Shown in pieces: positions 15,350-23,927 of a stretch of DNA of 64,000 nt (position 1 is its first letter; every line of letters starts with the position of its first letter). This DNA comes from Gilvimarinus xylanilyticus (GTDB taxonomy: Bacteria; Pseudomonadota; Gammaproteobacteria; Pseudomonadales; Cellvibrionaceae). Below the pieces are notes generated by a model. The model saw only the letters and a list, made by a program, of their open reading frames with translations. It ran no database searches and was not told the origin of the DNA. Made by a program: the position numbers and the translations under genes. Location of the stretch: the NCBI RefSeq assembly GCF_024195295.1, contig NZ_JAMFTH010000003.1, positions 193,501 through 257,500 on the forward strand. Direction: 5' to 3'.

Positions 15350-16864
15350 ATGAAAGTAAGCGTAGCGAATGCTCAATATCGTACGCCAGAATTGTCGCAT
15401 CACCGAGGGAATCCTCTAATTTGTGCGCTACCCGATAAAATTCCTCCGAGACGTCTGAGGGAACTGCTCACACGAACGCCCAAGCTAAGTGATTCCAACA
15501 ATTTGTCAAAATCGGATCGGGTTCATCAAGTCCGGCAAATGCGTAATCTGGTGGTCCCAACGACATACTTCCTGGAGTTTTACAACGCCGTCTACTCCAT
15601 CATCGTCGGAGGCTATGAACGCCGAAACCCTTTGGAGCCCTCTGTAGTAAGCTGGTCATACGACGTGGCCGATCCGGAAGTCGACATAGAGGCTGCCAGT
15701 TCCAACCTCCGAGACCAAAGCTCTGCAACCACGACCGAGCACCTATTCTTGACGGGATACTCCGGAATGGGGAAAACCCTTATGAAGAACATTATTCTTT
15801 CATCGGTTTTTCCGACAGTCATCTTGCACAAAAGTCAAACGTTCGCGGACATACAGATTGTATACCTGAATGTTGAGATGCCTCATGACGGCTCAAGAGC
15901 GACGCTGTTGAGAAATATGCTCAAGGCTTTTGATGACACACTGCAGGGGACCGAGGACACCAATTACTTGGAACAGGTTCAGCCAAAAAAAGGACGTGGT
16001 GCAACCATCGGTGTTATGGAGTCGATGCTGCGTACACTATGCATACGGTATCACGTGGGTGTTATTATCATTGATGAATTCCAAAACCTCGATGTCGCCA
16101 GCAAGCGGTTTTACAATGAAATGCTCCAGCTTTTCGATTCGATGTCGAACACCATCTTTGTCCCGTTCCTCAAGCTGGGGACATCCGACTCCCTCCTCAA
16201 TTTCCAAGGCAAGTTCCGACATTCAAGAAGGGTGGGCCACACAATTGAAATTTTGCCCTACACCCAATTAGCAAGTCACAAAAGCTCTGGGGGTTCCAGT
16301 TCGGCAGACGCACCTCCCCAGCGGTCGGTCGATTGGGAGAAGCTAGTAAATGCAGTCATTGAGTATCAGGTTGTCAAAAAGCGTATACCTTATAGCACGA
16401 AACTCGATCAAGAACTCTACCACCTCAGCTGCGGCTTGCCCTATGTGCTCTTTACGCTCTGGCAAGAGGCCCAAGTGGAGGCGATTGTCTCAGGTAAGGA
16501 AACTATCACCCTTGCGCTTCTTAAGCAGGTCTATGCTACTCGATTCAAACTTTTGAGAATCTGCCTGATTGCTCTGAGGAAGAATAATACTCAACGATTT
16601 CGCGATCTTTTCACGATAAATCAACTCCTGGACAAGGGCGACAATTCATCGGCGCTTCAGCGCTTGGAACATTTCGCAAATTCCGAGGAGTTCAGCGGCG
16701 TAGCGGCGACTAAGCTTGTAGAGGCCGTGGACGATATCAAATCAACTCATGAACTCGATCCACAACAGAAACGAAAACTGCGAGGAATTCGACAGAAGCT
16801 AGAACAAAAAGCACGCCTGACACTGGCTGGACAAACGGTAGAACACAATGTTTCAGATGGCTGA
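15350..16864 (+). CDS. tnsC: TnsC-like AAA+ ATPase
   Basis: A 504-residue AAA+ regulator that links the target-selecting TniQ/TnsD protein to the TnsAB transposase. Walker A is GYSGMGKT (G136-T143), and Walker B is VGVIIIDEFQNLD (D242, E243). A sensor segment FLKLGTSD follows. The N-terminal ~125 residues, with a conserved QMRNLVVPT segment, and a lysine-rich C-terminal helix region fit TnsC of Tn7 (555 residues). The start has AGGA about eight bases upstream. Its stop overlaps the tniQ start, so the module is one transcription unit. Both ATPase motifs are intact. Confidence 0.92.
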   Translation: MKVSVANAQYRTPELSHHRGNPLICALPDKIPPRRLRELLTRTPKLSDSNNLSKSDRVHQVRQMRNLVVPTTYFLEFYNAVYSIIVGGYERRNPLEPSVVSWSYDVADPEVDIEAASSNLRDQSSATTTEHLFLTGYSGMGKTLMKNIILSSVFPTVILHKSQTFADIQIVYLNVEMPHDGSRATLLRNMLKAFDDTLQGTEDTNYLEQVQPKKGRGATIGVMESMLRTLCIRYHVGVIIIDEFQNLDVASKRFYNEMLQLFDSMSNTIFVPFLKLGTSDSLLNFQGKFRHSRRVGHTIEILPYTQLASHKSSGGSSSADAPPQRSVDWEKLVNAVIEYQVVKKRIPYSTKLDQELYHLSCGLPYVLFTLWQEAQVEAIVSGKETITLALLKQVYATRFKLLRICLIALRKNNTQRFRDLFTINQLLDKGDNSSALQRLEHFANSEEFSGVAATKLVEAVDDIKSTHELDPQQKRKLRGIRQKLEQKARLTLAGQTVEHNVSDG

Positions 16865-17756
16865 GCCGAGTTCCTACCTGTTCCCGATTGCTGATCATGA
16901 GCATCTGGTCAGTGCGTGGATTAGACTTAACCTGCGCTCCGGTATGGGCTACTTCTCATTTGACCAGGTTCTGAAAAAGTGGAATCTTCCAAAGCGCCAC
17001 ATTCAGGCTCAGCGGCCCGATGAAATGCTATTGAAATCTGTCGCATCGCAAATTCGCTGTATAGACGAGCGGCGGTTAGCCTACACTCATACCGCCGTAG
17101 CCCTTTGGGAGCTCAGTGTGGAAATGGATCAAAGGCTAGAGCTTACTAACTGTCTGGCCCCAGCCCGACTTGAACATACTACTTTGGCTTTCAATACAGG
17201 GTGGCAACTTTGTCCTCGCTGCGCAGAAAATGACAAGGAACAACTGGGATACAGTTTTTGGCACAGAAACCATCAGCTTCCCTCAGTCGCTCACTGCTAT
17301 ATACATGGGACAGAGCTGCTTTCCTGCGATTCGCTTAGACATATGTCAAGCTTGATCCTACCGGCCTCTTGGCATCCCGCCGACCTATCATCCATGCCGC
17401 TTTCCAGCGAGCTGCAGAAATGGAGTCGCTTCGTTCTTAAGGTGGATCGCATTCTCTTAGAGTCCCTTGAAGTTGTCTCGGAGTGGCGATCAGAAATATG
17501 GTTACTCCTTGGTCTTCCTAAGAAAATTCGTCTTAAAGATCGTAGCTTATTCGACGATCTGTCGACTCAATTCGAAGCCAAAACTGGGTACGCAGTTCTG
17601 AGCCACTTATTCAAAGCTTATCGGGACGATAGAGACAAGCGACCAAATATCCTATGGACGACGCTTTACGACCGCGCAAAGACGGTCCGACACCCAGTTT
17701 ACTGGCTTGTAATACTTTTCTGGCTTCGCTTCGAACTGAACATCGACGTTGACTGA
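16848..17756 (+). CDS. tniQ: Short TniQ-family target-selection protein
   Basis: A 302-residue TniQ protein. The zinc-binding set is C122-P-R-C125 and C150-x2-H153, spanning LCPRCAENDKEQLGYSFWHRNHQLPSVAHCYIH. TniQ proteins connect a targeting factor to TnsC: TnsD does it for fixed sites, and in CRISPR-associated elements a short TniQ docks on Cascade. This one is much shorter than the following TnsD and has no long C-terminal DNA-binding part. It overlaps tnsC by 17 bases; ATG 16857 would give an eight-base overlap and is an alternative start. No cas gene is in the window, so its partner is unknown. Confidence 0.88.
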   Translation: MFQMAEPSSYLFPIADHEHLVSAWIRLNLRSGMGYFSFDQVLKKWNLPKRHIQAQRPDEMLLKSVASQIRCIDERRLAYTHTAVALWELSVEMDQRLELTNCLAPARLEHTTLAFNTGWQLCPRCAENDKEQLGYSFWHRNHQLPSVAHCYIHGTELLSCDSLRHMSSLILPASWHPADLSSMPLSSELQKWSRFVLKVDRILLESLEVVSEWRSEIWLLLGLPKKIRLKDRSLFDDLSTQFEAKTGYAVLSHLFKAYRDDRDKRPNILWTTLYDRAKTVRHPVYWLVILFWLRFELNIDVD

Positions 17757-17758
17757 CT

Positions 17759-19351
17759 ATGAAAATACCCTACCGACACCGGATTCAGCCTGACGAGACC
17801 GTGTCGAGCTTTGTGGCCAGAGCGTTACGATTGAGTGCATCGCCCTCTCGTCCCAGCGCCCTGGCTGAAGTTTTGGGAGGTGCTAGGGTCCGGCTGCATC
17901 CATATATGACTGCACACTTGAAGACAATCGGCAGGCAGTTAGACGTATCGGCAGAGGAATTATTGAGCAGGCACACGCTGTACCCCCTATTTAAGTGGTT
18001 TGGATTCGACAAGTACAGGCGATTGAAAAAGGCAATGCTGTCAGGTCATGGGGGATGTGCTGTCATTGCTTCAGGCCTCCCCCATTCAAAGCTACACTTC
18101 TACGAAGGACTAAAGGTTTGTCCAGTATGCGTGCGGGAAGATCGAGCTCGTCTGGGCTATGCCTACTACAAACTAAGTCACCAAATCCCAGGCATCGGAG
18201 CGTGTCATGAGCACGCTTGTCGGCTGATCGGTGTGAGTGGCGGTGATTTTGGGTATGACAGATACATCTCCATGCCTCCTATCGAAATGGAACCAGAACT
18301 ATGCTCCCCGATCGAGACGAGATTAGCGCTGTTTTCTCATAATGCACTTGAGCTGGCAAAGAGTTCACCGCAGCCGATTGACTACCATAGGATTTATCAT
18401 GATTTTTTAAGAGGGAAGGGCCTACGAACGCGAGCAGGCCATGTACGTCTCCGAAAGCTAGTCTGTCAGATCATAAATGCATACGAAGACTATGACTTCA
18501 GTGACTCACTGGGAATGCCTGAGACACTAGGGACATTCAAGTTTATCGGACCTCTTCTGCGCCGAAAAACACATTATCGCTGCCACCCCGCAAAACACTT
18601 GCTGCTTGCCTTTTGGCTACTTGATGGAGAGGCTAATCACTATCTCGCCAAAATCCCCAAAGAAAAAGGTCGACACCTGGATATATCTAAAGAGCGTTAT
18701 GGTCAAGAACAGCTGGTCTTAGAGTTTCTGGAGGACGGATGTAGCATGCGAAAAATTGAGAGCACTGTGGGGAGAAGTAGATCATATATACGTCATGTGG
18801 CAGAGATACACGGAATTCCCCATGGCACCAACTCCATGGTCTATCCGGAAGAAATAAGACGCAAGGTTATCGCACTAGCAACGATCGGAATGCATCGGAA
18901 AACAATTTCATCAAAGACGGGAGTCGGTGTCGGATACGTAGAGATGGTTATCAGTAACACGCCTGGTCTATCACAGCTACGTCGGGACCTTCGCCATCAG
19001 AAAAAAATAGAAGCTGCCGTGGAAGAACTCACCAAAATCAGATCTAAGCACCCAGGATGGTTGCGCAAGGACATAAAAAGTCATTGCGCTGCTTCGTACT
19101 TTGCAATCTATAATGAAGATAAAGAACTTTTGGAAACGCTTTTGCCCCCCAAAACAAAGCCTCTTCCACCTGGTAAAAACTGGCAGAAAGAGGATGCACG
19201 GCTTTCTAAAGCCCTACGAGCCCTGGACCTTAAGCCGAAGACATCGCTGAGCGAGATTGATCACCTAATCGTCGGACACGGGTTTTTGCTAAAACATCTG
19301 AACAATCTACCGCTTACGGCATCGACACTGCGTGAAATGGGTGTATTGTAG
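17759..19351 (+). CDS. tnsD: TnsD-like site-specific target selector (TniQ domain plus DNA-binding C terminus)
   Basis: A 530-residue protein of the Tn7 TnsD type (508 residues in Tn7). The N terminus, IPYRHRIQPDETVSSFVARAL, begins the TniQ domain. Its zinc set is C121-PV-C124 and C149-H-E-H152. Beyond ~250 the protein has helix-turn-helix patterns (MRKIESTVGRSRSYIRHVAEIHGIP; RKVIALATIGMHRKTISSKTGVGVGYVEMV) expected to read a specific chromosomal attachment sequence. It starts two bases after tniQ, so the five genes form one operon. Which host gene it recognises is not known. The stop is followed by about 1 kb without genes. Confidence 0.88.
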   Translation: MKIPYRHRIQPDETVSSFVARALRLSASPSRPSALAEVLGGARVRLHPYMTAHLKTIGRQLDVSAEELLSRHTLYPLFKWFGFDKYRRLKKAMLSGHGGCAVIASGLPHSKLHFYEGLKVCPVCVREDRARLGYAYYKLSHQIPGIGACHEHACRLIGVSGGDFGYDRYISMPPIEMEPELCSPIETRLALFSHNALELAKSSPQPIDYHRIYHDFLRGKGLRTRAGHVRLRKLVCQIINAYEDYDFSDSLGMPETLGTFKFIGPLLRRKTHYRCHPAKHLLLAFWLLDGEANHYLAKIPKEKGRHLDISKERYGQEQLVLEFLEDGCSMRKIESTVGRSRSYIRHVAEIHGIPHGTNSMVYPEEIRRKVIALATIGMHRKTISSKTGVGVGYVEMVISNTPGLSQLRRDLRHQKKIEAAVEELTKIRSKHPGWLRKDIKSHCAASYFAIYNEDKELLETLLPPKTKPLPPGKNWQKEDARLSKALRALDLKPKTSLSEIDHLIVGHGFLLKHLNNLPLTASTLREMGVL

Positions 19352-20340
19352 ATTTGGACTAATAGATAAAACATTTCATAATCGCATCAGACTTTGTCGC
19401 GAAAAAACACAGCCCACAGCGGTTAAAAATCGCAAGTAATGAACCTATACGTCAATTTTTTAATTGAAATCGTTCGGGTTGATTGCACGACTGGTATAGA
19501 AGACGTATTTACCGCCCCTATCTTGCACGACATAGCTAAAGTACCGATTGTGACATAACACAAGTTGAGGCCAGCGAGATATTTTGGCAACTTCGACCTT
19601 GATGGTGCTGACTGGCCAAGATTCCAAGTTAATGCCTCGGCATAGATGTGAGTAAATGTGACAAGCCCGTATTAAGATATGTCAAGGCTTAAATCTCTTA
19701 GTTTTTACTTTGTTTGGTCGCCCTTACATCGTACCAACTTATTGAGATTTAAGCCTTTTTTGTTTAGTCTCTATCCGATAGCAGTGTTATATTCTGCATC
19801 TAGGGTAACGTTGAATTGCAATTATTCACTTGAATACCGCGACACTAGAAGTATGGAAATAGTTGGATAAATATAAGCTTTCCCGAAAAGCCAAGAATAT
19901 TTTCAGATTCCCGTGATCTTAAAAGAATCTATGGATACTCAGTAATGACTAATTAATATCAGTTTTGATATCGCTTGTCGCAAGCGCAGTCTCTAAGCGA
20001 AATAGGAAGTGGCGAAGTGGGCCCAAGTATGGAGTTGGGCGTAACCCCATGAGTTTGAACCTTAGAATCTTGTCACTCACGAGCTTAAGCCATCGAGGAG
20101 CAGCTACCAAATTGCAAGGAAGCGTCCCGTTGTGCCCGACGAGCCGAAAATACTGGGCAGATATGGAAGAAAAAATATTCAACAAAATCAAGCACTTAAA
20201 AAGTCTTCGATTTAATTCAAAAAAGACCCTAAATTTCACCTTCTGGAACCCCCGAAAACACTGGGCTCCAAGAATACATTGTCTTCGTTATAATTCCTTC
20301 AGATCATAAAGGCATTAGCGAAACCAAGTAGGCAAACAGT
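19352..20340. other. 1-kb non-coding region after tnsD, rich in hairpins
   Basis: No convincing gene on either strand. Frames at 19965-20309 (plus) and 19949-20239 (minus) overlap each other, lack ribosome sites and match nothing I know. The stretch holds a 14-base inverted repeat (19684-19757), two adjacent short hairpins (19956-19986) and a direct repeat CCGAAAAyACTGGGC at 20146 and 20252. TTGCACGAC also occurs twice, near 19483 and 19523. Base composition changes at its right edge. The distal transposon end is expected here. Confidence 0.5.
19684..19757. repeat. Perfect 14-bp inverted repeat with nested inner stem
   Basis: AAGGCTTAAATCTC (19684-19697) is exactly complementary to 19744-19757, with 46 bases between. 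Inside the loop TTGGT and ACCAA can also pair. The right arm is followed by a run of T, so on the plus strand it could terminate transcription from tnsD 330 bases upstream. It could equally be a pair of inverted protein-binding sites near a transposon end. Confidence 0.5.
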
Positions 20341-22086
20341 TTGAGCAAAGAAGACAACATTTACCGCTGGCTTTTCGATTTGGCGAAACATTTGGTGGGG
20401 CAAACACCCGGGCGTTCCTGGGCCGCCATTTTTACCTCGCTGCTGGGTCAAGCGTGTTTAATGGTCGCCATGTTATTGCCCATCAAAGTGGTTATGTTGC
20501 TGGGCCTGGACGCCATACCCTCCTATATGCCCGAGCCCTTGCGCTCGATGACACTTGAGCAGCTAACGTTACTCTTGAGCGGACTGACACTGGTTTTTTA
20601 CGGGGTTTATCTCGCTGGCGAAAAGCTGACTGGGCGGTGGATAGATTCGGCCGCGACCGAAGTGATTGGCAAAACCGGCAAAGTGGTGCTGTTTGAAAAC
20701 CAGGGCGATATTGCCAGCGATACTTATAAGCGAATGGTCCGCGCTGTTGCCGCCCTGCTCCTCACGCTGGGTGTAATCAGCTTGCTGGGCGTTTTGTACC
20801 TTAATATGTGTCTGGCATTGATCGCTTTTTTCGCCCTCAGTATTTGGCCTGCCGTACGAATTTTCCATTATGCTCAGCGCATTAACAAGCCGCAGCTGAT
20901 TATCCAGTCGCTCAATAATCTGGGTAACATTGGCTTTCTGGTTTGCTTTGCTGTCGTGGTGGTAGACCATCTGTATTTTTCGGCGCCCTCGGTGTTGTTT
21001 ACCATCGCTGCGCTTATTCTGGCTCGTCAGGCCACCTCAAAAATTGCCGCCGGCGTGGGCGATTTAACACACATCAGCCGTCAGCGAGAAAAAGTCTCTG
21101 CACTTTTGTATCAAGAACATCTGCTGCTCCAGAGTAAGGGAAACCAGTCCGATAAAATCGCCCCGTTGTTGGCTCCACCCGCCAGAGACCGGTGGCTAAC
21201 GCAAGTGCTGCGACAGTGTGAGTGGCTAACGTCCGAGCAAGAAAACATAAAGGTGCACTGGCTTCAGTCGACCACACCCGACGTGTATATATTTGGGGTA
21301 GTTCAGGTCGCGACCGGTAGATCCTGCCTGGTTAAAATATTTGATACCACGCGTAAAGCCTTGGCGCTGCACGAAGCCAGCTTGTTGAGTTCGCCCTGCG
21401 CCGAGCAACTTCCCGCGCCTAAGCTGGAGCATGCGAGTATTCTAGATGGCTTTCATATCCACGTTTTAGCAACGCCGCCGGGCGGCAGCCCTTTGGATGA
21501 TCGCGGTCAAACGGAGGCTTTATCCGCCTGCGCCTTACGCGCACTTTGCTACTGTCCACCCGGCGGCGAGATTCAAGACGCTTACCTGCGCTCACATCCA
21601 CTTTTATGGCAAAAGCTATTCGGGGATTTATTTCAGCCCCTTTATTTAGCCGCCGACGAGGAGCAAACAACGCATTTAAACGATATTTGCCAACACCTTG
21701 AGCCAATTCGGGAAAAGTTGCGCGAGCTGCCCCTGACTTTTGTAAACCCGGCGATCAATTATCGGACGCTTATCGCGCACGACCAGAACCGGGCGCAGGT
21801 ATCTCAGTGGGGGCAATGGAAAATAGAATGTTTTGGCGCACAGTTTCCCGCCAATGCCCAGGGGATTGCCAGCATTGCCGATATTATTGACCAGGCACAG
21901 GGACAGCGAAGCGATATCGCGCAGATCGATAGCTCGTTGGTAAAGCTGGCATGTTGGCTCTCGGGAATAGAGCAGGCAATAAACTCGCAGCGCTACCTGG
22001 ACGCCCTGGATTTGCTACCCGCTTGCATCAATTGTTTGCGGGCGGTAAAGATACTGCCCCCTCCGAAACCCAAGCAAGCTCCCTAG
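20341..22086 (+). CDS. Polytopic membrane protein with APH/kinase-like C-terminal domain, probably inactive
   Basis: A 581-residue protein starting at TTG. Residues ~25-230 hold five or six hydrophobic segments laid out like the transmembrane half of an ABC exporter, but there is no ATPase domain. Residues ~300-560 look like a degenerate kinase-like fold: CLVKIFD (K332) and HEASLL (E345) fit the ATP-binding Lys and helix-C Glu. Where phosphotransferases have HGDxxxxN and DW, this protein reads VNPAINYRT and SQWGQW, so both catalytic aspartates are absent. Function unknown. It is the first GC-rich gene right of the island and overlaps the convergent antiporter gene by four bases. Confidence 0.6.
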   Translation: MSKEDNIYRWLFDLAKHLVGQTPGRSWAAIFTSLLGQACLMVAMLLPIKVVMLLGLDAIPSYMPEPLRSMTLEQLTLLLSGLTLVFYGVYLAGEKLTGRWIDSAATEVIGKTGKVVLFENQGDIASDTYKRMVRAVAALLLTLGVISLLGVLYLNMCLALIAFFALSIWPAVRIFHYAQRINKPQLIIQSLNNLGNIGFLVCFAVVVVDHLYFSAPSVLFTIAALILARQATSKIAAGVGDLTHISRQREKVSALLYQEHLLLQSKGNQSDKIAPLLAPPARDRWLTQVLRQCEWLTSEQENIKVHWLQSTTPDVYIFGVVQVATGRSCLVKIFDTTRKALALHEASLLSSPCAEQLPAPKLEHASILDGFHIHVLATPPGGSPLDDRGQTEALSACALRALCYCPPGGEIQDAYLRSHPLLWQKLFGDLFQPLYLAADEEQTTHLNDICQHLEPIREKLRELPLTFVNPAINYRTLIAHDQNRAQVSQWGQWKIECFGAQFPANAQGIASIADIIDQAQGQRSDIAQIDSSLVKLACWLSGIEQAINSQRYLDALDLLPACINCLRAVKILPPPKPKQAP

Positions 22087-23645
22087 GGAAGTTTCACTTC
22101 TGTGCTTTGCAACTTTTCCTGCAAATGCTCGGCAAGCCCCACCCCAGCCTCGGACATCGTCAGGTAGGTCTCGTCGGCGCCGGCCTTGTTGATTTTATCG
22201 GCTTCATCCTGGTAGAGCGTGTGTGAGGCAATAAACCCGTCAAAGCCACGCTGGCGAAGTTGCCGCACCGAAATTATTTTCGCCTCCAGATCGCTCATGC
22301 TCAATATCACCGCCTTGATATTCGCCATGTCCAATCCCTGCCAAAACACCTGGTCCTCGGCATCGGCGAAGAGTACGTGGCGTCCCTCCTGCCGGTGGCG
22401 CTCCACCTTGCCGGGGTCGGAGTCGAGTGCAATAAGACCAGGCACCCGGCTTTTAAGCTGTTCGTAAGCGGCCGTACCCGTGCGCCCCATACCGAAGATC
22501 AGCACCTCGGCGTCGCCCAGAGAAATAGGTTGCTGATCGGGGTGGTGAATATCGCGCTCAAAGCGCAGCAGGCGTGCCGATAAACGCTCGTAAAACGGGT
22601 GAGCGATGCGATTTAAAGGCGCGGAAATCACAAACGACACGGCTACGGTCAACGCCAGCGGCACCAGCCATTCGGGCAGGACAATGGCCGCAACAATCAA
22701 ACCGAACTCACTGTAGTTAGTCAATGCGAGGGAGGACAGAAAGGCGCTGCGGGCCCGCAGCTTGAAAGCCACCAGCAGGAAAAAGAAAACCAGCCCCTTC
22801 AAAGGTAAAACCAGGGTCGCGGCGGCGGCCAGAATGAATGCGTCTTTGCCGGGCAGACCGCTCATACCGATTTGCAGAAAAAAGCCCACCAAGAAGACTT
22901 CTTTAATACTCCACAGGGAGTTAGACAGTTCGGTGGCCCGCTTGTGCTTGGCCAGTAAAACCCCAAACGCCAGAGCGCCCAGCTCTGAGCTAAGCCCCAA
23001 GTGCTCGAAGCCTAAGCCGCCCACCACCAGCGCCAGTAGCAACCCCAACAACACCATTAGCTCATCGTGGCCACAGACATCCAGCAGCTTAAACAGCAGC
23101 GGCCTCAGCAGGGGCAGCCCCAACACCAATAGCGCCCAAGGCGAGGGCGCGCTATCGCCGGTGAGGCTGATGACCAGAAGCGCCAAGAGATCCTGAACCA
23201 CCAAAATACCAATGGCCACCCGGCCGTGAAAGGCGCGCAGCTCGCGCTTGGCATCCAGCACCTTGGCGGCCAGTACCGTGCTGGAAAACGACAGGGCTAC
23301 CCCCAGCAGCAGTGCCTCTTGAACCGTCAAATCCAGCAGCAAATAGACACCCGGGCTCAGCAGCATGACCGCAATCACAAAATGCACGATGCCACCGCCG
23401 ATAACCTCGGGCTGCACCAGATTGCGCACCCGCAGCTTTAGGCCCACGGTAAAGAGCAACAGTAGAACGCCCAGGTGAGCGATATGGCCAATCACATCAT
23501 TGCCATACTCGGGTAAATGCACCCATTGCCCCAACGCACTGATGGCAAAGCCCGCCGCCAGGTACCCCACCAGTGGCGGCAAACCCATACCCCTTACGGC
23601 GAGCCCCAAGATAAAAGCACAGGCAATCCAAACTGCTTCCAACAT
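22083..23645 (-). CDS. CPA2-family cation/proton antiporter with TrkA-N domain (KefB/YbaL-like)
   Basis: A 520-residue inner-membrane protein. About 12 transmembrane segments fill residues 1-370, with LSFSSTVLAAKVL and the acidic pair-like segment VVQDLLAL typical of the CPA2 exchanger core. A cytoplasmic Rossmann domain (~380-500) begins AEVLIFGMGRTG and continues LIALDSDPGKVERHR, a nucleotide-binding TrkA-N/RCK domain that gates transport. Such proteins exchange K+ or Na+ for protons, often in response to glutathione adducts or NAD(H). No KefF-type partner is adjacent. Its stop overlaps that of the convergent gene. Ion specificity cannot be read from sequence. Confidence 0.88.
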   Translation of the reverse strand: MLEAVWIACAFILGLAVRGMGLPPLVGYLAAGFAISALGQWVHLPEYGNDVIGHIAHLGVLLLLFTVGLKLRVRNLVQPEVIGGGIVHFVIAVMLLSPGVYLLLDLTVQEALLLGVALSFSSTVLAAKVLDAKRELRAFHGRVAIGILVVQDLLALLVISLTGDSAPSPWALLVLGLPLLRPLLFKLLDVCGHDELMVLLGLLLALVVGGLGFEHLGLSSELGALAFGVLLAKHKRATELSNSLWSIKEVFLVGFFLQIGMSGLPGKDAFILAAAATLVLPLKGLVFFFLLVAFKLRARSAFLSSLALTNYSEFGLIVAAIVLPEWLVPLALTVAVSFVISAPLNRIAHPFYERLSARLLRFERDIHHPDQQPISLGDAEVLIFGMGRTGTAAYEQLKSRVPGLIALDSDPGKVERHRQEGRHVLFADAEDQVFWQGLDMANIKAVILSMSDLEAKIISVRQLRQRGFDGFIASHTLYQDEADKINKAGADETYLTMSEAGVGLAEHLQEKLQSTEVKLP

Positions 23646-23811
23646 ATAATCTGCGTATTCCTTAAAATTGATCCATTGGTCTACTATACCAGTTCAATGA
23701 TATTAACCCGGCAATCAAAGTTGGCGGATTAACACGCGCCCCAAGCATACGCCGCCAGGATTTGAGGCTCACGCCAGTCCATGACCACGAGCAGGCTTAG
23801 GTTTTAGCCAC

Positions 23812-23919
23812 TTGGAGCCCAGTCTTATCGCCGCCCTAGCCTTTATTTTAAGCCTTTTGCGCACGGGCTGTATTAGCCTTATACTCCTCGGCATTGTAGA
23901 ACTTAAATTGACCCGTTAG
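23812..23919 (+). CDS. Possible 35-residue membrane peptide
   Basis: A short frame from TTG 23812 reads LEPSLIAALAFILSLLRTGC then a second hydrophobic stretch ending in LKLTR. It encodes one or two transmembrane helices, ends eight bases before the PH-domain gene, and lies on the same strand. The hydrophobic pattern and spacing look like a translated small membrane protein. The start codon is weak and there is no clear ribosome site, so this is tentative. The rest of 23646-23927 shows no other gene. Confidence 0.3.
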   Translation: MEPSLIAALAFILSLLRTGCISLILLGIVELKLTR

Positions 23920-23927
23920 GCCAAACT

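Larger units (their letters stand above)
12298..19351 (+). mobile_element. Tn7-like transposition module tnsABC-tniQ-tnsD
   Basis: Five complete, overlapping or nearly abutting genes on one strand encode a full Tn7-like machine with intact catalytic residues. In Tn7, tnsA lies next to the right end and the operon reads inward. By that rule one end lies in the AT-rich stretch before 12298 and the other lies to the right. GC-rich core genes resume at 20341, so if the other end lies before them the element is only about 8 kb and almost cargo-free. Terminal repeats and target duplication could not be fixed by eye. Confidence 0.85.

Noticed and set aside
19684-19757. Integron attC site
   Set aside because: No RYYYAAC/GTTRRRY core sites at the arm ends and no integrase in the window.
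19965-20309. 114-codon plus-strand frame and its 96-codon minus-strand counterpart
   Set aside because: They overlap each other, have no ribosome site and no recognisable family; likely chance frames in non-coding DNA.
19352-20340. Possible CRISPR array or guide RNA locus for the TniQ protein
   Set aside because: No regularly spaced repeats of CRISPR length, no Cas genes anywhere in the window, and the short repeats present are two-copy only.
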